The notes beneath the pieces are model-generated. The model saw nothing but the letters and a program-made list of their open reading frames with translations, had not been told where the DNA came from and did not search any database. Positions 41,800-50,644 of a stretch of DNA of 64,000 bases are shown piece by piece. Numbering within the stretch: the stretch's first letter is position 1; each line of letters opens with the position of its first letter. The stretch lies in contig NZ_CP041405.1 in the NCBI RefSeq assembly GCF_007066085.1, positions 3,066,001 through 3,130,000 of the forward strand. Direction: 5' to 3'. Source of the DNA: Paenibacillus thiaminolyticus. GTDB taxonomy: Bacteria; Bacillota; Bacilli; Paenibacillales; Paenibacillaceae. A program made the position numbers and the translations under genes.

Positions 41800-43218
41800 T
41801 CATTTGCGGCGCCAACGGATGCCTTGCGGCGTATCTTCCAGGATAATGCCCTCGGCGGTCAGCATATCGCGAATCTCATCCGCGCGCGCCCAGTTCTTCG
41901 CCTTGCGCGCGTCCGTGCGCTCTTGAATCAGGCGGTCGATCTCCTCGTCAAGCAGATCCTCTTCCTCCTGCTCCGGGACGAGCCCGAGCACGTTGTTCAT
42001 CGCCTCGACCGCATCGAGCAGCGCTTGCAGATTCGCCGTCTGCCGCTCGTCCTGGGTTCCCTGCTGCATCGTGCTGTTCGCCAGGTTAACCCAATCGAAC
42101 ACGGCCGTAATCGCATCAGCCGTATTGAAGTCCTCCTGCATCTTCGCGTCGAACGTATCGAGGATGCCGGCCAGCTTCTGCTGCAAAGCTTCGTCCGGCT
42201 CCCGCTCCGCCGCGTCCTCCGCCGACTTGAGCAGATGGCGAAGATTCTGGACCGCATTGACGATGCGGCCTACGCTCTTCTCGGCCTGCATCATCGCTTC
42301 CTCGCTGAAATTCAGCGGGTTGCGGTAATGGGTGGCGAGGATGAAGTAGCGAATCGCCTCCATCTTGTAGCGCGCGCGGAGTTCCTTGACGATCACGCCG
42401 TTGCCGAGCGATTTCGACATTTTTTCGTTGTTGATATGAATGTACCCGTTATGCATCCAAATATTCGCGAGCGGCTTGCCGGTGAGCGATTCGGATTGCG
42501 CCACTTCGCATTCATGATGCGGGAACTGCAGATCCTGGCCTCCGCCGTGAATGTCCAGCGTATCTCCCAGGAATTTGCGTGCCATGGCGGAGCATTCGAT
42601 ATGCCAGCCCGGACGGCCCTCGCCCCACGGGCTCGGCCACGAGATCTCCCCCGGCTTCGCCGCCTTCCAGAGCACGAAGTCTTCCGGATTCTCCTTCCGC
42701 TCGTCGACCTCGACCCGGATGCCGTGCTGCAGCTCCTCCAGGTTCTGATGGGACAGCTTGCCGTATTCGGCGAAGCGGTTCGTGCGGAAATAGACATCCT
42801 TGCCGGATTCATAGGCATAGCCTTCCTCCACCAGATTCGCGATGAAGGCGATAATTTCCTCGATATGATCGAGCACGCGCGGGTTGTGCGTCGCCCGGCG
42901 GACGCCGATGCCGTCGATATCCTCGTAGAACGCCTGGATGAACTTTTCCGCGATGACAGGCACGGGCTCGCCCAGCTCGATCGACTTGCGGATGAGGCGA
43001 TCATCGACATCGGTGAAGTTCACGACATAGTTCACCTCATAACCGATCTGTTCCAAATAGCGCCGCACCACATCGAATACGATCTGGGGCCTGGCATTTC
43101 CGATATGAATATAATCGTACACGGTCGGGCCGCACACATACATGTTCACCTTATCCGGATGGATCGGCTCGAATGTTTCTTTGCGGCGCGTCATCGTGTT
43201 GTAAATCTGAAGCGTCAT
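41800..43218 (-). CDS. cysS: Cysteinyl-tRNA synthetase
   Basis: This class I synthetase has 472 residues. HIGH appears as YDYIHIGNARPQIVFDVVRR, and KMSKS as INNEKMSKSLGNGVI. Zinc ligands include the Cys of VCGPTVYDY, Cys in WHIECSAMA and His/Glu in FPHHECEVAQSE. It follows cysE by 36 bases, so both are presumably under the T-box upstream of cysE. Confidence 0.96.
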   Translation of the reverse strand: MTLQIYNTMTRRKETFEPIHPDKVNMYVCGPTVYDYIHIGNARPQIVFDVVRRYLEQIGYEVNYVVNFTDVDDRLIRKSIELGEPVPVIAEKFIQAFYEDIDGIGVRRATHNPRVLDHIEEIIAFIANLVEEGYAYESGKDVYFRTNRFAEYGKLSHQNLEELQHGIRVEVDERKENPEDFVLWKAAKPGEISWPSPWGEGRPGWHIECSAMARKFLGDTLDIHGGGQDLQFPHHECEVAQSESLTGKPLANIWMHNGYIHINNEKMSKSLGNGVIVKELRARYKMEAIRYFILATHYRNPLNFSEEAMMQAEKSVGRIVNAVQNLRHLLKSAEDAAEREPDEALQQKLAGILDTFDAKMQEDFNTADAITAVFDWVNLANSTMQQGTQDERQTANLQALLDAVEAMNNVLGLVPEQEEEDLLDEEIDRLIQERTDARKAKNWARADEIRDMLTAEGIILEDTPQGIRWRRK

Positions 43219-43254
43219 GTTGAGTTAACCTCCCTGTTCATATGCCCCTACGGG

Positions 43255-43944
43255 CTATTGACGTTGAGCAATTTTCGCGGAGCCCTCGCGAAGGGCTGCC
43301 GTCTCTTGCTTCTGTTGCTCCAGCTCGGTGCGCAGCGCATCGATCTCCCGCTGCATCCCGCGCAGCATGTCGATGACCGGATCCGGCAGCTGGGCATGGT
43401 TGAGCCGGTCGACACGGACACCGTCCTGCTTCACGATCCGTCCCGGGATGCCAACGACTGTACAGTTGGCCGGCACCTCCCGCAGGACGACGGAGTTGGC
43501 GCCGATGTTGGAATTATCGCCCACCTTGAACGAACCAAGCACCTTGGCCCCGGAGGCGATGACGACGTTGTTGCCTATCGTCGGGTGGCGCTTGCCCTTC
43601 TCCTTGCCGGTTCCGCCGAGCGTGACCCCTTGATAGATGACGACATCGTTCCCGATCTCGCAGGTCTCGCCGATAACGACGCCCATGCCGTGGTCGATGA
43701 ACAGCCGTTCCCCGATGCGGGCGCCGGGATGAATCTCGATGCCCGTTATGAAGCGGCTCACCTGGGAGATGATGCGGGCGAGCGTGAACCAACGGTGTTT
43801 ATAGAACCAGTGCGCCACCAGATGCGCCCAGATCGCGTGCAGGCCGGAGTACGTAAAGATGACTTCAAATCGGCTGCGTGCCGCCGGGTCGTTCTCGAAT
43901 ACGGCCCGGATATCGGATTGCATTCTTCGATAGATGCGTCGCAT
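43255..43944 (-). CDS. cysE: Serine O-acetyltransferase
   Basis: CysE makes O-acetylserine, the first step of cysteine synthesis. The 229-residue protein has the left-handed beta-helix hexapeptide repeats ([20 protein letters not shown]) and the acetyl-CoA site [16 protein letters not shown] use ATG 43944, preceded by AAGGGGGA, because the longer frame to 44148 only translates a tandem repeat. The C-terminal helical tail is long and Gln/Glu-rich. Confidence 0.94.
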   Translation of the reverse strand: MRRIYRRMQSDIRAVFENDPAARSRFEVIFTYSGLHAIWAHLVAHWFYKHRWFTLARIISQVSRFITGIEIHPGARIGERLFIDHGMGVVIGETCEIGNDVVIYQGVTLGGTGKEKGKRHPTIGNNVVIASGAKVLGSFKVGDNSNIGANSVVLREVPANCTVVGIPGRIVKQDGVRVDRLNHAQLPDPVIDMLRGMQREIDALRTELEQQKQETAALREGSAKIAQRQ

Positions 43945-44020
43945 GACCCGTCCCCCTTTTCTCAGTCGGCTTGATTCGTTCATAAATGCGGTGGCCGGAG
44001 AACACGATTTTCCCGCATCC

Positions 44021-44330
44021 GTGTACTTCAAACGCGGACCTAAAACGTGTTCTCCAATCGTGTAGTTCAAACGTGTAGTTCGATCGTGTAGTTCGATCGT
44101 GTAGTTCGATCGTGTAGTTCGATCGTGTGTACCACTCGGGCACTTCAATTGGGTACTTTAAACGCGTCTTCGATCGTGTACTTCAAGCTCGTTTTCAAGC
44201 GTGTACTTCGATCGCGTACTTCGATCGTGTTCTGCAATCGTGTCTTCAATCGCGTACCTCAAGCGTATACTTCAAACATTTACTTTAAACGCATACTCCA
44301 ATACGTACTCCAAAATACTGCAAAATTACA
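44021..44330. repeat. Degenerate 13-bp tandem repeat array between the T-box and cysE
   Basis: About 24 imperfect units with a plus-strand consensus near GTGTACTTCRAWC fill this stretch; four consecutive units (GTGTAGTTCGATC) around 44070-44121 are identical. A few units are 11 or 12 bases. It lies in the transcribed leader of cysE. It is not a CRISPR array because no spacers are present. Confidence 0.85.
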
Positions 44331-44360
44331 TGATTTTCATCAACACCGTTGGACGGCCTA

Positions 44361-44500
44361 ATGAATCCTGCAAATCTACAGGAATTCTCGCTGTTCTTGC
44401 TCAAAAAGTCGTCTGATTAGCAAAAAAACTGCACTTTTGCAGCATTTCACGCTCATTCCCGCTCCGAGGTGAAAAATTGCTGCGTTTTTGCAGGATTGAC
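44361..44500. repeat. Palindromic TGCA-rich repeats, family shared with 62763-62999
   Basis: Three copies of a short element of the type AATCCTGCAAAAACGCAGCA lie at about 44363, 44429 and 44474 (the last inverted). Each can form a CTGCA-TGCAG hairpin. The same family occurs in three 50-bp-spaced copies near the rRNA operon. Confidence 0.7.
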
Positions 44501-44567
44501 GGCCGTCCAAAAACGTTGCCAGTCTACAGATTATAAGCAGACCGAGGCCCCTTCAAGTCCTTCATAC

Positions 44568-44605
44568 AAAAAACGCCTCCGCAGCCGGCATCGGCTGCAG
44601 AGGCG
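44568..44605 (-). terminator. Regulated terminator of the cysE T-box
   Basis: CGCCTCTGCAGCC pairs with GGCTGCGGAGGCG (one G-U), loop GATGCC, then TTTTTT. It would be replaced by the antiterminator when uncharged tRNA binds. Confidence 0.85.
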
Positions 44606-44971
44606 CAAGGCGCGGTTCCACTCTGCATAGACAGCGATTAGGCGCCTGCAGCCCCATTGCAGGATTTGGCCACGCCAACGAATATCGCTATCCATCTTCA
44701 CTGTCCCGTAACGCGGACAACCCGCCGCCCCCTACCCGTGCCCGATGCACGCTCAAGGACGGAGCTTCCGGGCGCAACGCGCCAGCCGCGAACCGGAACG
44801 ACTTGCAGCCTGCAGGCTTCGGCTGTCTTGTCTGCCGCGTCCTGCCCGGTCGTTCTCTCTGTGCGGTTCAGTATCGCTGACGCTCTCCCGTTCAACGCCT
44901 TTTTGGATGATTCGACTTCTTATCGTCCACCTTAGATTATTGCCTTTCCTAACATCCCAACTATCCTGATG
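44568..44971 (-). promoter_or_regulatory. T-box riboswitch controlling cysE-cysS
   Basis: The conserved T-box sequence reads AGAGTGGAACCGCG on the minus strand (44611-44624). It is followed by a terminator of 13-bp stem (44574-44605) and six T (44568-44573). The leader starts near 44971 and is about 400 bases. A Cys specifier is expected from the downstream genes and from B. subtilis; a TGC within GGCTGCAAGT near 44805 is one candidate, but I could not fold stem I with certainty. Confidence 0.88.
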
Positions 44972-44977
44972 CTTCTC

Positions 44978-45007
44978 AGTATATCGGATCGGTCCGCCGG
45001 CTGACAA
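44978..45007 (-). promoter_or_regulatory. Sigma-A promoter of the cysE-cysS leader
   Basis: The -35 TTGTCA (45002-45007) and -10 TATACT (44978-44983) are 18 bases apart. Confidence 0.7.
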
Positions 45008-45017
45008 TAAGAAGTTG

Positions 45018-45030
45018 GCCCCTTAGGGGC
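45018..45030 (-). terminator. Weak hairpin upstream of the cysE promoter
   Basis: GCCCC-TAA-GGGGC followed by CAACTTCTT could be a weak end for the gltX transcript. Confidence 0.3.
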
Positions 45031-45040
45031 GGTCGACAGT

Positions 45041-45157
45041 TATGCCCCTTGGCCGAGACGGCCTGCACTATGCCACATAGCCGCGACAGCTCGCAGGTGA
45101 TGCCTCCTGGCCGCGACGGCCCGCAGGTATGCCACTTGGCCAAGGCGGCCTCACATC
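45041..45157. repeat. GC-rich degenerate tandem repeat of about 29 bp after gltX
   Basis: Four units starting near 45041, 45069, 45099 and 45128 share the pattern ATGCC-N4-GGCC-N2-GMCGGCC-N2-CA. The array lies between the gltX stop and the cysE promoter. Confidence 0.65.
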
Positions 45158-45234
45158 TGCGCTCCTCGCAGTGGCGGTTCCGCAGCTACACGCCTAGGCG
45201 CTGACAGACCGCTGGCTCAGCCGCTGACGGCCGC

Positions 45235-46689
45235 CTACGCGCCTTGGCGGAGACGGTTCAGAACCGTCTCTTTGCCGAGCAGCACGATCGTCTCGTTCAG
45301 ATCCCGTCCATGCATCTGGCCGGATACGGCAACGCGGACCGGCATGAACAGCCCTTTGCCCTTGGCGCCGGTCTCCTTCTGCACTTCCTTCAATGCAGCC
45401 TTGACCATGTCGGCGTCCCACGCGTCCGCCGCTTCGAGCTTGGCGTGCAGCGCCTGCAGCACCGCCGGAACCTGCGGCTCCTCGAGGATGGCCTTCGCCT
45501 CTTCGTCTATCGCCAGCTCATCGCGGAAGAACATCTCCGACAGCTCAACGATGTCCGAAGCGCAGGTCATCTGCTCCTGATACAGCTTCACGAGCGCCTT
45601 CGCCCAAGCATGCTGCTCTTCGCTCAGCGCCTCCGGCAGGCGTCCCGCCTTCTGCAAGTGCGGGATGGCGAGCGCCGCAATCCGCTCCGGATCCGCCTGC
45701 TTCATGTATACGTTATTCAAGTGAGCCAATTTGTTCGTGTCAAATACGGCCGGACTCTTCGACAGCCGGTTCGCATCGAAGATCCGAATCAACTCCTCGC
45801 GGGAGAAAATCTCCTCTTCCCCTTCCGGCGACCAGCCAAGCAGCGCGATGAAGTTCAGCATCGCTTCCGGCAAATAGCCGAGCTGCTCGTATTGCTCCAT
45901 GAACTGGATGATCGACTCGTCCCGCTTGCTCAGCTTCTTCCGGTTCTCGTTCACGATGAGCGTCATATGCCCGAATACCGGTGCTTCCCACCCGAATGCT
46001 TCGTAGATCATCAATTGGCGCAGCGTATTCGTGATATGATCTTCGCCGCGCAGCACATGCGAGATGCGCATCAAGTAATCATCGAGCACGACGGCAAAGT
46101 TGTAGGTCGGGATGCCGTCCTTCTTCACGATGACCCAGTCGCCGGTCGTCTCGGACTCGAACGTAATCTCGCCCTTGACGAGATCGTGGAACGTATAGGA
46201 GCGCTGCTCCGGCACCGCGAAGCGGATGCTCGGCTGGCGGCCTTCCGCTTCCAAGCGCGCCCGGTCCTCTGCCGTCAGATGGCGGCAAGTACCAGCGTAC
46301 TTCGGCGTCTCCCCTCGCGCCATCTGCGCTTCCCGATCCGCCTCCAGTTCCTGCTCGGTACAGTAACAGTGGTAGGCGAGACCGCGCTCCAGCAGCTCGT
46401 CCACATGCTTGTTATAAATATCGAGACGCTCAGTCTGACGATACGGCCCGTATTCTCCGCCGACATCGACGCTCTCGTCCCAATCCATGCCGAGCCATTG
46501 CATATACTTGAACTGATTCTCTTCGCCGCCTTCCACATTGCGCTTCACGTCCGTATCCTCGATGCGGATGATGAATTCCCCGCCTTGATGACGTGCGAAT
46601 AAATAGTTGAATAATGCCGTGCGCGCATTGCCGATATGCAGATGTCCTGTCGGACTTGGCGCATAGCGGACACGAATGTCGTTGCTCAT
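45235..46689 (-). CDS. gltX: Glutamyl-tRNA synthetase
   Basis: This class I synthetase has 484 residues and probably is non-discriminating (charging also tRNA-Gln), as in other Firmicutes that lack GlnRS; that cannot be read from sequence here. HIGH appears as [20 protein letters not shown] and KMSKS as [14 protein letters not shown] zinc-type cluster is seen in [15 protein letters not shown] and TCRHL. It lies downstream of ispF by 57 bases. Confidence 0.96.
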   Translation of the reverse strand: MSNDIRVRYAPSPTGHLHIGNARTALFNYLFARHQGGEFIIRIEDTDVKRNVEGGEENQFKYMQWLGMDWDESVDVGGEYGPYRQTERLDIYNKHVDELLERGLAYHCYCTEQELEADREAQMARGETPKYAGTCRHLTAEDRARLEAEGRQPSIRFAVPEQRSYTFHDLVKGEITFESETTGDWVIVKKDGIPTYNFAVVLDDYLMRISHVLRGEDHITNTLRQLMIYEAFGWEAPVFGHMTLIVNENRKKLSKRDESIIQFMEQYEQLGYLPEAMLNFIALLGWSPEGEEEIFSREELIRIFDANRLSKSPAVFDTNKLAHLNNVYMKQADPERIAALAIPHLQKAGRLPEALSEEQHAWAKALVKLYQEQMTCASDIVELSEMFFRDELAIDEEAKAILEEPQVPAVLQALHAKLEAADAWDADMVKAALKEVQKETGAKGKGLFMPVRVAVSGQMHGRDLNETIVLLGKETVLNRLRQGA

Positions 46690-46746
46690 TAGGATTCCCC
46701 TCCGGACACATTGCCTAGTCTTGATCTATCCAATAATGATACCATA

Positions 46747-47229
46747 TCACTGCGAAACGTGAAATAAGCACACAACCGCTTGCGCCGCGATGCCTTCCCC
46801 CCGGCCCGTGAAGCCGAGCTGCTCGGTGGTCGTCGCCTTGACGTTGATCTGCGACACGTCCGCTTCCAGGAGACGCGCCAGATTGGCGGCCATCTCCGGC
46901 ACATACGGCAGCATCTTCGGCTTCTGCGCGATAATCGTGCAGTCGAGGTTGCCGAGCCGGTAGCCCCGCTCCTTCGCCAGCGCCCATACCTTCTCCAGCA
47001 GGACGCTGCTGTCTGCGTCCTTATATGCTTCGTCCGTATCCGGGAAGTGCTTGCCGATATCGCCCAGCCCGAGCGCCCCGAGCACCGCGTCGCTGACCGT
47101 ATGCAGCAGCACGTCCGCATCGGAGTGCCCCAGCAGCCCCTTGTCATACGGAATATGCACGCCTCCGATAATGCAAGGACGGCCTTCCACCAATTGGTGG
47201 ACATCGAAGCCTTGTCCCACTCGTATCAT
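46747..47229 (-). CDS. ispF: 2-C-methyl-D-erythritol 2,4-cyclodiphosphate synthase
   Basis: IspF performs the fifth step of the MEP isoprenoid pathway. The start at 47229 ([20 protein letters not shown]) gives 160 residues. Zinc ligands are in GFDVHQ and the His of [34 protein letters not shown] is the family C-terminal motif. It follows ispD by 70 bases. Confidence 0.95.
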   Translation of the reverse strand: MIRVGQGFDVHQLVEGRPCIIGGVHIPYDKGLLGHSDADVLLHTVSDAVLGALGLGDIGKHFPDTDEAYKDADSSVLLEKVWALAKERGYRLGNLDCTIIAQKPKMLPYVPEMAANLARLLEADVSQINVKATTTEQLGFTGRGEGIAAQAVVCLFHVSQ

Positions 47230-47299
47230 GTTCTGCCTCTCCCTTCGTCGTTCCATCCGTTGTTGCCGCTCTTTTTACCCTTCTTTGTACCCTTCTTTT

Positions 47300-48013
47300 T
47301 TACCGCTCTTCCCCTGACCGTGCTGCGCGGCGGGCGAGCCACCAGGACGCCCATTCCAGATCGTCGGGCGTCGTCAGCTTCACATTCGTGTATTCCCCTT
47401 CCACGATGCGGACCTGCATCCCGGCCCGCTCCACCAGCATCGCATCGTCGGTGCCGATGAATCCGTCCTTAGCGGCCTGTTCATGCGCCGCCATCACGTC
47501 GGCAAGACGAAAAGCCTGTGGGGTCTGAATCGCCCACAAGCTGCGTCGGTCCGGCGTCGCCGTAATGACGCCTCCGTTCACCTGCTTAATCGTATCCTTC
47601 ACCGGCACGGCCAGGACGGCCGCCCCATGCTCTCTGGCAGCCCGATAGCATGCCTCTACGCTGTCCGTCTCCACGAATGGCCGCACGCCGTCGTGAATCA
47701 ACACATAGTCCAGGCCTAGCGCCCGGACCGCCTGGAGCCCGGCGTACACGGAATGCTGCCGCTCCGCGCCGCCGGCGACGATAGCCCGGACCTTGTCCAA
47801 GCCGCACTCCTCCTGCCAAGCGGCGCAGCGGGCCGTATCCTCCGGGGAGACGACCCAGACGATGGCTTCGCATGCCGGCATCGTCTGGAACCGCTCCAGC
47901 GTATGTATAATGACCGGCTTGTCCAGCAGCGGTAAATATTGCTTGCTCTCGGCGGCGCCCATGCGCGATCCTCTGCCGGCCGCCACGATAACCACTCCAA
48001 AGCCCTGTTCCAT
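47300..48013 (-). CDS. ispD: 2-C-methyl-D-erythritol 4-phosphate cytidylyltransferase
   Basis: IspD makes CDP-methylerythritol in the MEP pathway. The CTP-binding loop is VVIVAAGRGSRMGAAESKQY, and the active site includes VLIHDGVRPFV and TPQAFR. I use ATG 48013 (MEQGFGVVIVAAG, 237 residues), with GGAGG 9 bases ahead. It lies 42 bases after yacL, in the order yacL-ispD-ispF-gltX of B. subtilis. Confidence 0.94.
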   Translation of the reverse strand: MEQGFGVVIVAAGRGSRMGAAESKQYLPLLDKPVIIHTLERFQTMPACEAIVWVVSPEDTARCAAWQEECGLDKVRAIVAGGAERQHSVYAGLQAVRALGLDYVLIHDGVRPFVETDSVEACYRAAREHGAAVLAVPVKDTIKQVNGGVITATPDRRSLWAIQTPQAFRLADVMAAHEQAAKDGFIGTDDAMLVERAGMQVRIVEGEYTNVKLTTPDDLEWASWWLARRAARSGEER

Positions 48014-48055
48014 CCCTGTCAACCTCCATGATGGTGCTCTTCCCATCATACCTGT

Positions 48056-49147
48056 TTATTGGGCTTTTTCCAACAGTTTCGGCTTGGCAAAAATCATGCG
48101 TCCGGCCGACGTCTGCAGTACGCTCGTCACGAGCACCTCCATCGTCATGCCGATATACTCGCGTCCGCCTTCGACGACGATCATCGTGCCGTCATCCAGA
48201 TAAGCGACGCCTTGGCCATGCTCCTTGCCGTCCTTGATGACCTGGACGACGATCTCCTCGCCAGGCAAGACGACCGGCTTGACCGCATTGGCCAGGTCGT
48301 TGATGTTCAGAACCGACACGCCCTGCAGCTCGCATACTTTATTCAAGTTGAAGTCGTTCGTGACCACTTTGCCTTTCAACACTTTGGCCAGCTTCACCAG
48401 CTTGCTGTCCACCTCGGAGATTTCCTCGAAGTCTCCTTCGTAGATCAGCACCTTCACTTCCAGTTCTTTCTGGATCTTATTCAAAATATCCAAGCCTCTC
48501 CGGCCGCGGTTCCGCTTCAGCAGGTCCGACGAATCAGCGATATGCTGCAGCTCTTCCAGCACGAATTCCGGGATCACGATCGTCCCTTCAATAAATCCTG
48601 TCTTGCAGATATCGGCGATGCGGCCGTCGATGATGACACTCGTGTCCAATATTTTATGCTCTTCGAAACGAACCTCTTCTTCCTCCGGCACCGGCTCGCT
48701 CAGCCATGGCAGGGCGGCGATCCATTCCGCCATATCCTGCTGCTTCATCAGCGCGATCTGCACGCCCGCGCTGGCGAACAGCACCAATAGTACGGCCGAC
48801 AGCATCAGCCCGCCGCTTCCGAATTCACGCAGCAGCGGCGTCAGCAGCGCGCCGAAGCAGATTCCGGCGAAGGCGCCGGCCGTGCCCGTAACCAAGGTTC
48901 CTGTGGACACGAGCGCGATGCGCTCCCGCCATCCATTCCAGCTTTTTGCCAACGGCATATAAAGTACACGACTGATTACGAATAAGCAAAATGCCCCGCC
49001 TAACGCCCATGTGAGCCGGCCGGCAGATAGTCCCGGATTCACCAATCCCGTGAAGCCCATGGTCTGGGCATACCAATAGCCATGGAGCTCCCAACCGGCC
49101 CAGGCGCCGATAAGGCCCGCTATTCCGGTAAACCAACGTTTGAACAT
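48056..49147 (-). CDS. Membrane PIN/TRAM-domain protein (YacL family)
   Basis: A 363-residue protein with about four N-terminal membrane segments, then a PIN nuclease-like domain ([54 protein letters not shown]) and a C-terminal TRAM domain. The acidic residues of the PIN active site are present. B. subtilis YacL has the same layout and place; its function is not established. The start at 49147 follows GAGGAGGTG. Confidence 0.9.
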   Translation of the reverse strand: MFKRWFTGIAGLIGAWAGWELHGYWYAQTMGFTGLVNPGLSAGRLTWALGGAFCLFVISRVLYMPLAKSWNGWRERIALVSTGTLVTGTAGAFAGICFGALLTPLLREFGSGGLMLSAVLLVLFASAGVQIALMKQQDMAEWIAALPWLSEPVPEEEEVRFEEHKILDTSVIIDGRIADICKTGFIEGTIVIPEFVLEELQHIADSSDLLKRNRGRRGLDILNKIQKELEVKVLIYEGDFEEISEVDSKLVKLAKVLKGKVVTNDFNLNKVCELQGVSVLNINDLANAVKPVVLPGEEIVVQVIKDGKEHGQGVAYLDDGTMIVVEGGREYIGMTMEVLVTSVLQTSAGRMIFAKPKLLEKAQ

Positions 49148-49222
49148 GTGCGTCCACCTCCTCACTTTCAATCGATTTCCTTACAATTATGGCCCAAGCT
49201 CCCGGCTCCTAATCGTTGATTT

Positions 49223-49256
49223 CCATATTTTCCTGCCTGTCCAAGTTGAAATATGG
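49223..49256 (+). promoter_or_regulatory. Dyad over the -35 of the promoter at 49246
   Basis: The arms CCATATTT (49223-49230) and AAATATGG (49249-49256) flank 18 bases; the right arm overlaps the -35 hexamer. It could be an operator. Confidence 0.35.
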
Positions 49257-49275
49257 TAATTCAGAGACGTATAAT
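49246..49275 (+). promoter_or_regulatory. Sigma-A promoter of the 131-residue gene
   Basis: The -35 TTGAAA (49246-49251) and consensus -10 TATAAT (49270-49275) are 18 bases apart on the plus strand. Confidence 0.7.
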
Positions 49276-49349
49276 GGACATGAAACCGTGTTGTGAGCGA
49301 TTCATGCGGCCTGTGTGCCGCATCATATCAAGAATAGAGGTGGATGGAA

Positions 49350-49745
49350 ATGAGTACTCCCAATTTGCAAGCGCTCCAAGAGCAAGTAGCCGATCTTGTA
49401 CTGCGACACCGGAGCCTGTTGGACATTCTGTCCAAGTACGGCCAGTCCGACGCCTCGGTTAACCGTGCCGTTACGAAAGCAATCACTGAATGCGGATGCC
49501 TGGAGCTTCATGCCAAGCGTCAGCCTTATAAGGCAGAGATGGACGTGGAGGAAGCTCGCCAGTCCCTCGAAAGCCATGTACACGGCCATTTATGCGAAAA
49601 TTGCAAAGATATCGTGAAGCACGAACTGGGCAAGCATCTGTTCTATATGTCGGCTCTGTGCAACCTCCTCGACATCAGCCTTGACGATGTGGTGAAGCAG
49701 GAATCCAGCCGGTGCGATACGCTCGGTATCTTTAACTTGTCTTGA
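49350..49745 (+). CDS. Conserved Cys-rich helical protein of unknown function, distantly MazG-like
   Basis: A 131-residue protein on the opposite strand to its neighbours, with its own promoter and terminator. The C-terminal ELGKHLFYMSALCNLLDISL resembles a MazG-fold helix pair, but the acidic metal-binding motif is incomplete, so nucleotide hydrolysis is doubtful. It has a CxC (Cys48, Cys50), a CxxC (Cys82, Cys85) and His at 76, 78 and 80, which could bind metal. The start at 49350 is 6 bases after AGGTGG; the ATG at 49344 abuts that site. I recall close homologues across Paenibacillus with no assigned role. Confidence 0.75.
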   Translation: MSTPNLQALQEQVADLVLRHRSLLDILSKYGQSDASVNRAVTKAITECGCLELHAKRQPYKAEMDVEEARQSLESHVHGHLCENCKDIVKHELGKHLFYMSALCNLLDISLDDVVKQESSRCDTLGIFNLS

Positions 49746-49750
49746 AGAAG

Positions 49751-49773
49751 CAGCCGCAGCCGCGGCTGTTTTT
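49751..49773 (+). terminator. Terminator of the 131-residue gene
   Basis: CAGCCGC-AGCC-GCGGCTG is followed by TTTTT on the plus strand, 6 bases after the stop. Confidence 0.8.
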
Positions 49774-49788
49774 GTGTTCAGGCACGCG

Positions 49789-49817
49789 AAAAAGCCCTCT
49801 CCGCCAATGGAGAGGGC
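49789..49817 (-). terminator. Terminator after pssA
   Basis: The arms GCCCTCTCC/GGAGAGGGC are followed by five T on the minus strand. The same hairpin could work in the plus direction too. Confidence 0.8.
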
Positions 49818-49861
49818 TTCTTCCGTATAATATCATGAACGATAGCAAGTGCAGGATGCCG

Positions 49862-50590
49862 TTACGAATGCTTCGAGCGGACCCATTCTTCCGAATCACG
49901 CTGCTTGCCTCGACGCCGGTTCAGCATCCTAACGTTTTTTTTTAAGCCGAGCAGAGCGTACAGGACCAGCGGCACGAAAATAAGCTTCGGCGTCTGCTCC
50001 GGCTTCCAGAGCGCGATGCCGACAGCTGCCGCGATGACGAAAGGCGTCAGCCAGAGCGCTTTTTTGGAAATGCCGACCTTTTTGAAATTCGGGTATTTCA
50101 CGGTGCTAACCATTAAGTACGATAACAAAAGCATGGCGATGATGAGATACGGTGCCGGAATACTTTCATGGAACAGCGCCAAGGTGCAGGCCACACCGCC
50201 TGCAGCCGGAATCGGCAAGCCGATGAAGTAACCCGGAATGCCTGCCTTCACATTGAAGCGGGCCAGCCGGAGCGCCCCGCAGATCGGGAAGATGGCGGTC
50301 ACTACCCATCCCAATGCTGGAGTCATATCGCTAAAAGCTACAACGTACATAATAAATGCCGGCGCCACACCGAAGGAAATGACATCGGACAAGGAATCAA
50401 GCTCTTTGCCGAATTCGCTCTGCGCGTTCAAGGCCCGGGCCACGCGGCCGTCGAGACCATCCAGCAGCATTGCGATGATAATCATGAGAGCAGCCAAATC
50501 ATAATTATTATGAAACGCAAGCATGATGGAAATGATTCCGAGGAACAGGTTACCAACGGTAAACAAGCTCGGAATGGACTTTGTAATCAT
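49862..50590 (-). CDS. pssA: CDP-diacylglycerol-serine O-phosphatidyltransferase
   Basis: PssA makes phosphatidylserine, precursor of phosphatidylethanolamine. The CDP-alcohol phosphatidyltransferase motif is complete: DGLDGRVARALNAQSEFGKE, then LDSLSDVISFG, with the catalytic Asp residues. Several membrane helices follow. The start at 50590 (MITKSIPSLFTVGNLFLGII) gives 242 residues. No psd gene is nearby. It lies between yacL and disA, a position not seen in B. subtilis. Confidence 0.92.
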   Translation of the reverse strand: MITKSIPSLFTVGNLFLGIISIMLAFHNNYDLAALMIIIAMLLDGLDGRVARALNAQSEFGKELDSLSDVISFGVAPAFIMYVVAFSDMTPALGWVVTAIFPICGALRLARFNVKAGIPGYFIGLPIPAAGGVACTLALFHESIPAPYLIIAMLLLSYLMVSTVKYPNFKKVGISKKALWLTPFVIAAAVGIALWKPEQTPKLIFVPLVLYALLGLKKNVRMLNRRRGKQRDSEEWVRSKHS

Positions 50591-50644
50591 AGGTTCACCT
50601 CTAATTTTACTATGCCCAACGTTCATCTTTTCATTGTAGGAAAA

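Noticed and set aside
41761..43974. A 737-codon plus-strand frame opposite cysS and cysE
   Set aside because: It runs across two real genes and their gap and resembles no protein.
43945..44148. N-terminal extension of CysE made of repeated [14 protein letters not shown] residues
   Set aside because: It only translates the 13-bp tandem array; the ribosome binding site and homology place the start at 43944.
44021..44330. CRISPR array
   Set aside because: The repeat unit is 13 bases and contiguous, with no spacers and no cas genes nearby.
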